A stretch of 11,311 nt of DNA from JBBSHJ01 sp038253135. GTDB taxonomy: Bacteria; Actinomycetota; Actinomycetes; Mycobacteriales; QHCD01. The notes beneath the pieces were generated by a model. The model searched no databases. It saw only the letters and a program-made list of their open reading frames with translations, and was not told the origin of the DNA. The translations under genes and the position numbers were made by a program. Numbering within the stretch: the stretch's first letter is position 1; each line of letters opens with the position of its first letter. The stretch lies in NCBI GenBank assembly GCA_038253135.1, contig JBBSHJ010000103.1:1-11311 (forward strand), in the 5' to 3' direction. Shown here one piece after another: positions 6,449-11,311 of this stretch.

Positions 6449-7168
6449 TCAAGCTATCCAAGCCAGACCGCCGAACCGGCCGGTCACCTTGTCGCGGCGG
6501 TAGCTGTAAAGGTCCGGATCCTCACGGGTGCATCGTGGGTCGGCCACGACGACGCCGACACCGGCCGAGCGCAGTGCCGCAGTGAGACCCGCGCGCAGGT
6601 CGAGACCGGCGGTGCCGGCGGACGTCGTACACGCGCTGCCGGGCAGGTGGGCCTCGAGGTCCGCCTGCATGTCGGCCGGCACCTCGTAGCAGGCGCCGCA
6701 GATCGCCGGGCCGAGCAGCACATCGATGTCCTCGACACGGGAGCCGAGCCGCAGCATCTCCTCGACCACCTTGGTCGCTATGCCGGCGCGGGCACCCGGC
6801 CGGCCGGCGTGCGCGACCGCCGCGATCCCGGCCCGCTGGTCGGCGTAGAGGACTGGGACACAGTCGGCGACCCGCACCACGAGCACCAGATGGCGCGCTG
6901 CGGTCACGAGGGCGTCGGTCGCGGCGATCGGCCGCCGCTGCGGGCCGTCCACCACCACGACGTGGTCGCCGTGCACCTGATCCATCCAGACCAGCCGGTC
7001 GGGCCCGAGACCCACGGTGGCGGCCAGCCGGATCTGGTTGGCCTGCACGGCGACGGGGTCATCGCCGCCGCCGGCAGCCAGGTTGAAGGAGTCGTACGGC
7101 GCCGCGCTGCGCCCGCCCCGGCGGGTGGTGAGCACCCGGCGTACCGGGCCGGTCGGTTGGTCGCTCAC
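6449..7168 (-). CDS. pgeF: Peptidoglycan editing factor PgeF (YfiH/DUF152, multicopper-oxidase-like fold)
   Basis: Predicted 239-residue cytosolic enzyme. E. coli PgeF (YfiH) hydrolyses UDP-MurNAc-L-Ser, removing precursors wrongly loaded by MurC. Conserved elements are QVHG with H66, ADCVPVL with C103, AHAG with H120 (the metal-binding His/Cys/His set), GPAICGACYEV (153-163), and the C-terminal CTREDPDLYSYRRDKVTGRFGG. The HAGWRG of many homologues reads HAGRPG here, which I believe also occurs in other actinobacterial members. The GTG start at 7168 overlaps the ftsZ stop in a GTGA, so translation is coupled to ftsZ. Its role fits with murC upstream in the same cluster. Confidence 0.94.
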   Translation of the reverse strand: MSDQPTGPVRRVLTTRRGGRSAAPYDSFNLAAGGGDDPVAVQANQIRLAATVGLGPDRLVWMDQVHGDHVVVVDGPQRRPIAATDALVTAARHLVLVVRVADCVPVLYADQRAGIAAVAHAGRPGARAGIATKVVEEMLRLGSRVEDIDVLLGPAICGACYEVPADMQADLEAHLPGSACTTSAGTAGLDLRAGLTAALRSAGVGVVVADPRCTREDPDLYSYRRDKVTGRFGGLAWIA

Positions 7169-8481
7169 TTCAGGAAGTCAGGAACGTCCAGGTCGTCGTC
7201 CCGCTCGTCGGCGACCGGACGATGGGTCGGCCTTCCCCTGCCCCCCGGCTGTTGTGCGGGCGGGCCCTGCGGCGCGCCTCCCTGCGACTGGGCATCCTGC
7301 CCGGGCGCCGGTGCCGGCGGCGATCCCGGTCCGGGCGTTCCGGGTGCAGCCGCCGGCTGGGTCGCCCCGCCGCCGAGCCGACCGTAGGTGGGCTGCGGAT
7401 GTGGTTGTGGTTGTGGCTGCGGCGGGCGGCCCTGGGTGGCCGATGCCGACCCGACCGCGCGCGCCCCGGACGAGGTGTTCGAGCCGCTGGGACCGAAGGC
7501 CGATCGGCCGGCCTCGGGCCGCTTGTAGGTCGGCTGACCACCGTCGAATCCGGCGGCGATGACCGTGATGCGGACCTCGTCGCCGAGCGCGTCGTCGATC
7601 ACGGCACCGAAGATGATGTTGGCCTCGGGGTGGGCGGCCTCCTGCACCAGCCGGGCTGCCTCGTCGATCTCATAGAGTCCGAGGTCAGAGCCACCGGAGA
7701 TCGAGAGCAGTACGCCGTGCGCGCCGTCCATGCTGGCCTCGAGCAGCGGGCTGGCGATGGCGATCTCCGCCGCCTCGGTCGAACGGTTCTCGCCGCGCGC
7801 CGAGCCGATGCCCATCAGGGCCGAGCCGGCGCCAGCCATCACCGACTTGACGTCGGCGAAGTCGAGGTTGATCAGCCCGGGCGTGGTGATGAGGTCGGTG
7901 ATGCCCTGCACGCCGGAGAGCAGGACCTGATCGGCGCTCTTGAAGGCGTCCATGATGCTGATCGCCCGGTCGCTGATCTGCAGCAGCCGGTCGTTCGGGA
8001 TGACGATGAGGGTGTCGCACTCGTTGCGCAGCGTCTCGATACCATTGTCCGCCTGCTCCGCACGCCGCTTGCCCTCGAACGTGAACGGTCGGGTCACGAC
8101 ACCGATCGTCAGCGCGCCGAGCTTGCGGGCGATGTCGGCGACCACGGGAGCACCGCCGGTGCCCGTCCCGCCGCCCTCGCCGGCGGTGACGAAGACCATG
8201 TCGGCACCCTTGAGCACCTCCTCGATCTCCTCGCGGTGATCCTCGGCCGCCTGCCGCCCGACGTCGGGGTTGGAGCCGGCGCCGAGGCCCCGGGTCAGGT
8301 CGCGGCCGACGTCCAGCTTCACGTCGGCATCGCTCATCAGCAGCGCCTGCGCATCGGTGTTGATCGCGATGAACTCGACGCCCTTGAGACCGACCTCGAT
8401 CATCCGGTTGACGGCGTTCACGCCGCCGCCGCCGACGCCGACGACCTTGATGACCGCCAGGTAATTGGTGGGTGGGGTCAT
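7165..8481 (-). CDS. ftsZ: FtsZ, tubulin-like division GTPase
   Basis: Predicted 438-residue GTPase that polymerises into the cytokinetic ring. The glycine-rich loop GVGGGGVNAVNRM (15-27), tubulin signature GGGTGTG (103-109) and catalytic T7 loop NLDFADV (205-211, with D207 and D210) are intact. The globular part ends near residue 317. A Pro/Gln/Gly/Ala-rich linker (about 318-427), including a PQPQPQPHPQP run, leads to a C-terminal peptide DDDLDVPDFLK, the expected docking site for SepF. The length exceeds that of many homologues because of the linker. ATG 8481 is preceded by GGAAGG with a 7-nt gap. Likely transcribed from its own promoter at 8640-8668 with a leader of about 150 nt, plus read-through from ftsQ. 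Confidence 0.98.
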   Translation of the reverse strand: MTPPTNYLAVIKVVGVGGGGVNAVNRMIEVGLKGVEFIAINTDAQALLMSDADVKLDVGRDLTRGLGAGSNPDVGRQAAEDHREEIEEVLKGADMVFVTAGEGGGTGTGGAPVVADIARKLGALTIGVVTRPFTFEGKRRAEQADNGIETLRNECDTLIVIPNDRLLQISDRAISIMDAFKSADQVLLSGVQGITDLITTPGLINLDFADVKSVMAGAGSALMGIGSARGENRSTEAAEIAIASPLLEASMDGAHGVLLSISGGSDLGLYEIDEAARLVQEAAHPEANIIFGAVIDDALGDEVRITVIAAGFDGGQPTYKRPEAGRSAFGPSGSNTSSGARAVGSASATQGRPPQPQPQPHPQPTYGRLGGGATQPAAAPGTPGPGSPPAPAPGQDAQSQGGAPQGPPAQQPGGRGRPTHRPVADERDDDLDVPDFLK

Positions 8482-8508
8482 TGCCCTGCCTTCCGCTACT
8501 GCCGCTTA

Positions 8509-8562
8509 GTCGCCAGATGTTCGTGTCGCCTGATTCAGGTCGCCAGATTGAGGTCGCCCGCC
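8509..8562 (-). repeat. Direct repeats in the ftsZ leader
   Basis: On the plus strand GTCGCCAGAT (8509-8518), GTCGCCTGAT (8525-8534), GTCGCCAGAT (8539-8548) and a degenerate GTCGCCCGCC (8553-8562) recur every 14-16 bp. Read as RNA this is ATCTGGCGAC repeated, ending about 28 nt before the ftsZ ATG. They could be a protein- or RNA-binding array in the 5' leader or simply tandem expansion. Confidence 0.7.
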
Positions 8563-8639
8563 GGCCCGGTCGAGCGTCAACTCGCCGGACCGAGTGTGCG
8601 ACGACGCTACCGCCCACCCGACGTGCACTGAAGTCTTAC

Positions 8640-8668
8640 CCTCTAGTTGATGATCATCGTTATGTCAA
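8640..8668 (-). promoter_or_regulatory. Probable ftsZ promoter (-35 TTGACA, 17-bp spacer, -10 TAGAGG)
   Basis: On the minus strand TTGACA (8668-8663) is a perfect consensus -35, followed after exactly 17 bp by TAGAGG (8645-8640), a weaker -10 with TA-A matches. Transcription would begin near 8633, leaving a leader of about 150 nt before ftsZ. The spacer contains the perfect 10-bp palindrome GATGATCATC (8649-8658), which could be an operator blocking RNA polymerase. ftsZ in actinobacteria commonly has its own promoters in this gap. Confidence 0.65.
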
Positions 8669-8730
8669 CCGGAGAATGAGCGAAAGCGTAGTGCAGAGGG
8701 CGGGCGACGATGCAAGCGGCCGGGCCGGAT

Positions 8731-8812
8731 TTTCCGGGCAATTTCGCCGCTACATTCCCACGCACATTCCCTGGCACATTCCCAGGCGGGTACGCGGGCA
8801 TTTCCGGGCAAT
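8731..8812. repeat. Nested direct repeats upstream of the ftsZ promoter
   Basis: Three adjacent 12-bp units, GCTACATTCCCA (8749-8760), CGCACATTCCCT (8761-8772) and GGCACATTCCCA (8773-8784), share the core ACATTCCC. They are flanked by two identical 12-mers, TTTCCGGGCAAT, at 8731-8742 and 8801-8812, whose starts are 70 bp apart. The array lies 63-144 bp upstream of the -35 and just after the ftsQ stop. It looks like a cis-regulatory cluster. No cognate regulator can be named from sequence alone. Confidence 0.75.
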
Positions 8813-8822
8813 ATCGGTACCG

Positions 8823-9698
8823 TCAGCCGCCGGACCGGACCGCGACATTCGGCAGGCCGGAGAGGTCGAACGTCGTACCCGGGCGACCGAGCAGCGTGGG
8901 CAACACGCGAGCCTTCGCCGCCGACTGTTGCGGCGTACCCCAGATGACCGTGCGCCCGCTGCGCAGGTGCAGGGTGACGGCGTCCTGCGACGGTGCGCTG
9001 ATGATCGCGACCAGCCGTGTGATCGACGGTGGCAGCTGGGCGGCAACGGCAACCGAGGCCCGGTCGGCGTCGGACACCGCCGCCGGCGACCCACCGACCG
9101 ATCGGCCGGCGGTGCGCAGGTCGATCCGGGTCAGTCCGTGCGGCGCCGGCGAGACGCGGTGGAACGGGATCGCGGTGCGATCGAGCAACCAGAACTTGCC
9201 GGACCGCTCGGCGTAGGCGACCGGGCGCCGCTCGGTGACCGTGATCCGGACGGTCGACGGCCAGTGCCTTGCGACCGAGACCGACGCGACCGGGCCGAGT
9301 GCCCGCACCCGCGACGCGATCGCCCCGGTGTTCAGGCGCACCAGCGGCCGGCCGCGCTCGATCGCCGCGGCCGACCGCACCTGCGCCGCGCTGACGTAAT
9401 GAGTGCCGCTGACCTCTACGGTCTTCACGCCGGCCCACGACGTGGAGTAGACCGCGACGCCGGCGAGGACGCCGGCCGCCACCACGACGGCGAGCAGGGC
9501 GGCGTAGGGGCGCCAGGTCCGCAGGTCCGTCCAGCGCCGCCACCAGCGCCGCCACCAGGCCGGGTGGTGGGAGGCCCGGTATGACGGGCGCCGGTGCTTC
9601 AGGACGAGCGATCGCCGCGGGGCGTGGCGGGTCCGGCGCGATCTCCCGGGCTCCGCCGCCTGGCCGCGTTGCCTGCCGGCGCGGGTCGTCAGGCTCAT
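8823..9698 (-). CDS. ftsQ: FtsQ, bitopic divisome protein with POTRA domain
   Basis: Predicted 291-residue type II membrane protein linking early and late divisome components (FtsB/FtsL partners). Residues 1-64 form a basic cytosolic tail ending in a Trp/Arg cluster, WWRRWWRRW (48-56). A single transmembrane helix spans about 65-84. The extracytoplasmic POTRA domain is about 90-158 (VKTVEVSGTHYVSAAQVR ... RHWPSTVRITVTERRPVAY), followed by the FtsQ beta domain to about 285. ATG 9698 overlaps the murC stop as ATGA, so translation is coupled. Length and layout are normal for actinobacterial FtsQ. No ddl or murB lies between murC and ftsQ. It is followed by the 341-bp ftsZ control region. Confidence 0.93.
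   Translation of the reverse strand: MSLTTRAGRQRGQAAEPGRSRRTRHAPRRSLVLKHRRPSYRASHHPAWWRRWWRRWTDLRTWRPYAALLAVVVAAGVLAGVAVYSTSWAGVKTVEVSGTHYVSAAQVRSAAAIERGRPLVRLNTGAIASRVRALGPVASVSVARHWPSTVRITVTERRPVAYAERSGKFWLLDRTAIPFHRVSPAPHGLTRIDLRTAGRSVGGSPAAVSDADRASVAVAAQLPPSITRLVAIISAPSQDAVTLHLRSGRTVIWGTPQQSAAKARVLPTLLGRPGTTFDLSGLPNVAVRSGG
9531..9554 (-). repeat. 12-bp tandem duplication inside ftsQ
   Basis: CCAGCGCCGCCA occurs twice head to tail (9531-9542, 9543-9554) and encodes the duplicated WRRW units just before the FtsQ transmembrane helix. It is in frame, so the expansion adds residues without breaking the gene. Confidence 0.85.
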
Positions 9699-11119
9699 CG
9701 GTCACCATCCGCGTCGTCCGGGTCGGTCAGCTCGGCGAGAATCTCCGGTCCGAGCATCGTCACGGTGCCGGCACCCATCGTCACGATGAGGTCGCCGGGC
9801 CGGGCGAGCCCGGCCACCAGCCCGGGCGTGGCCAGCCACGAAGGTTCGTAGTGCACCCGTTCCGCCGCAAGCGGTACGGCGTCGGCGACGAGGGCGCCGG
9901 TCACGCCGGGGATCGGGTCTTCGCGGACGCCGGCGACCTCCATCACGACGACCTCGTCGGCCGCGCCGAGCGCCGTGCCGAAGTCGTCGGCGAAATCCCG
10001 GGTCCGCGAGTACAGATGCGGCTGGAAGACCACCACGAGGCGTCCCGGCGCGGCCACCACGCGGGCCGCGGCAAGCTGAGCGCTCACCTTGGCCGGGTGA
10101 TGCGCGTAGTCGTCGTACACCCGCACTCCCCGGGCGGCCCCCTTGTACTCGAACCGCCGGTGCACGCCCCCGAATCGCTCGAGCCCGGCGAGCACCCCGT
10201 CGGCCGGCAGGCCGAGCTCGAGGCCGGTCAGCAGCGCGGCGGCCGCGTTGGCGGCCATGTGGGCCCCGGTCTGCGCGATCCGTACGTCGTGCTCGCCGCC
10301 GGCCGTGACGGCACGGAAAGACGTGCCGTCCGGACGCACCGAGAGGTTCGTGACCTGCAGATCGGCGCCGGGCGCGGTGCCGAAGGTGCGCACGACCAGG
10401 CCCCGGTCGCGACCCGGCCGGGCCAGCCGAAGCGTCCCGTGGTCGTCCGCGGAGACGACCAGCAGGCCACCCGGCGTGATGCGCTCGACGAAGTCGGCGA
10501 AGGCCTGCTCGTAGGCCTCCCGCGTCCCGTGCTGGTCGAGGTGATCCGGCGCGATATTGGTCACCACCGCCGCCGCCGGCGACAGCAGGAGGAACGAGCC
10601 GTCGCTCTCGTCCGCCTCGACGATGAAGAGTTCACCCCTGCCGTGGTGCGCGTTGGAACCCGACTCGTTCAGATCGCCGCCGATGGCGAAGGACGGGTCG
10701 GCGCCGCACGCCTGCACCGCGACGGTGAGCATCGAGGTCGTCGTCGTCTTGCCGGCCGAACCGGCCACGGCCACGCCGCGGTAGCCCTCCATCACCGCCG
10801 CGAGCGCGGCGGCGCGGCGGATCACGGAGATGCCGCGTCGCCGTGCCTCGATGCGCTCCGGGTTCGTCTCACGGATCGCCGCGGACACGACCACCGTGTC
10901 CACGGCGCCGACGTGTTTCGCCTCGTGACCGATGTGCACCGTCGCGCCGAGCGCGCGCAAGGCCTCGATACCCGCCGATTCCTTGGCGTCGCTGCCGGTC
11001 ACGGCCGCACCGCGGGCCAGCAGGATACGGGCGATGCCGCTCATGCCGAGCCCGCCGATGCCGATGAAATGCACCCGACCCAGCCCGGCATCGCTCGGTC
11101 CTCGGTCGACGGCACTCAC
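9695..11119 (-). CDS. murC: MurC, UDP-N-acetylmuramate--L-alanine ligase
   Basis: Predicted 474-residue cytosolic ATP-dependent ligase adding L-Ala to UDP-MurNAc, the first step of the stem peptide. The order of domains is normal: UDP-binding FIGIGGLGMSG (18-28), ATP-binding central domain with AGSAGKTTTTSM (119-130), ADESDGSFL (169-177), NIAPDHLDQHG (188-198), and C-terminal amino-acid-binding motifs VHRRFEYKG, YDDYAHHPAKV (335-345) and FQPHLYSRT. The P-loop normally reads GTHGKT; here it is GSAGKT, while K124 and T125 are kept. GTG 11119 is the start: GGAAGGA lies 9 nt upstream, inside an 80-bp tandem repeat whose last copy also encodes about the first ten residues. The stop overlaps ftsQ. 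The upstream neighbour, expected to be murG, is outside the window. Confidence 0.96.
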   Translation of the reverse strand: MSAVDRGPSDAGLGRVHFIGIGGLGMSGIARILLARGAAVTGSDAKESAGIEALRALGATVHIGHEAKHVGAVDTVVVSAAIRETNPERIEARRRGISVIRRAAALAAVMEGYRGVAVAGSAGKTTTTSMLTVAVQACGADPSFAIGGDLNESGSNAHHGRGELFIVEADESDGSFLLLSPAAAVVTNIAPDHLDQHGTREAYEQAFADFVERITPGGLLVVSADDHGTLRLARPGRDRGLVVRTFGTAPGADLQVTNLSVRPDGTSFRAVTAGGEHDVRIAQTGAHMAANAAAALLTGLELGLPADGVLAGLERFGGVHRRFEYKGAARGVRVYDDYAHHPAKVSAQLAAARVVAAPGRLVVVFQPHLYSRTRDFADDFGTALGAADEVVVMEVAGVREDPIPGVTGALVADAVPLAAERVHYEPSWLATPGLVAGLARPGDLIVTMGAGTVTMLGPEILAELTDPDDADGDR

Positions 11120-11311
11120 CGCGCGACTTCCTTCCTCGCTGCGCGCCTCACTCGTTCCTCGCTCGGGTGCTCGCTCGGTCGTCGGTCGACGCCACTCACC
11201 GCGCGACTTCCTTCCTCGCTGCGCGCCTCACTCGTTCCTCGCTCGGGTGCTCGCTCGGTCGTCGGTCGACGCCACTCACCGCGCGACTTCCTTCCTCGCT
11301 GCGCGCCTCAC
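11091..11311 (-). repeat. 80-bp tandem repeat at the murC start, running off the window
   Basis: At least 2.76 copies: 11091-11170, 11171-11250 and 11251-11311 (cut by the window end). The first two differ at two bases (11101 and 11112); the third matches the second throughout what is visible. On the minus strand every copy has a GAGGAAGGA ribosome-binding site, then nine nt, then GTGAGT. From the GTG at 11199 a 27-codon frame runs to a TGA that overlaps the next copy's GTG as GTGA; the copy nearest murC supplies the real murC start. Because 80 is not a multiple of three, each copy ends in a stop at the next start. This could be a chain of coupled mini-ORFs or a duplicated start region without peptide function. 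Confidence 0.92.

Noticed and set aside
6449..7168. Laccase (multicopper oxidase) call for the pgeF gene
   Set aside because: Old database naming only. The protein has the YfiH/DUF152 motifs and lacks the multi-site copper ligands of true laccases.
7222..8631. Plus-strand open frame opposite ftsZ
   Set aside because: It is fully antisense to a canonical FtsZ with intact GTPase motifs and has no recognisable family.
8710..9216. Plus-strand frame starting ATG at 8710 that reads FPGTFPG-like units through the 12-bp repeats
   Set aside because: The periodicity arises because 12 bp is a multiple of three. The frame runs antisense into ftsQ and turns into shadow sequence with no domain.
8665..9708. 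Alternative minus-strand frame across ftsQ, with Cys/Trp-rich WECAREC units at its end
   Set aside because: The ftsQ frame carries the transmembrane helix, POTRA domain and a proper ATGA overlap with murC; the other frame is its out-of-register shadow.

Overview
The window is GC-rich, roughly 70% by eye, and all eleven genes I can support lie on the minus strand, so the biology reads from right to left. Gene content and order (murC-ftsQ-ftsZ-pgeF-yggS-sepF-yggT-divIVA) are those of the division and cell-wall (dcw) cluster of Actinobacteria, closest to the mycobacterial-type order because murC directly precedes ftsQ. SepF, a Wag31-type DivIVA, GTG/TTG starts and the lack of ftsA or zipA agree. 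I infer a high-GC actinomycete; the genus cannot be fixed from this sequence.

Layout in transcription order. Positions 11120-11311 hold an 80-bp tandem repeat that runs off the window and supplies the ribosome-binding site, GTG start and first codons of murC (9695-11119). murC overlaps ftsQ (8823-9698) by an ATGA. A 341-bp gap (8482-8822) carries the likely ftsZ promoter, several sets of short direct repeats and a repeat-containing leader. ftsZ (7165-8481) overlaps pgeF (6449-7168) by a GTGA, followed closely by a yggS-type PLP protein (5743-6438, TTG start) and sepF (5052-5666). A small YggT membrane protein (4680-4970) is followed by a 268-bp gap with 17-bp and 16-bp tandem repeats and a strong hairpin in front of divIVA (3398-4411).

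Downstream of divIVA the content is less standard. A two-helix membrane protein with a His/Cys putative metal site (2701-3408) overlaps the divIVA end, and a CPA1-type cation/proton antiporter with a cytosolic RCK_C domain (1192-2688) starts 12 bp later. After a 173-bp gap comes a TraR/DksA zinc-finger protein with an unusual histone-H1-like N-terminal tail of about 210 residues (2-1018).

Functionally, MurC adds L-Ala to UDP-MurNAc and PgeF edits muropeptide precursors. FtsZ, SepF and FtsQ build the septal ring and divisome. DivIVA directs polar or septal wall growth. YggT is a small membrane protein that keeps company with them.

I see no wholly new multi-gene system. The core is a well-known cluster. 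The points most worth pursuing are the 80-bp coupled repeat at murC, the layered repeats around the ftsZ promoter, the divIVA-coupled membrane protein/antiporter pair, and the H1-tailed DksA-like protein.
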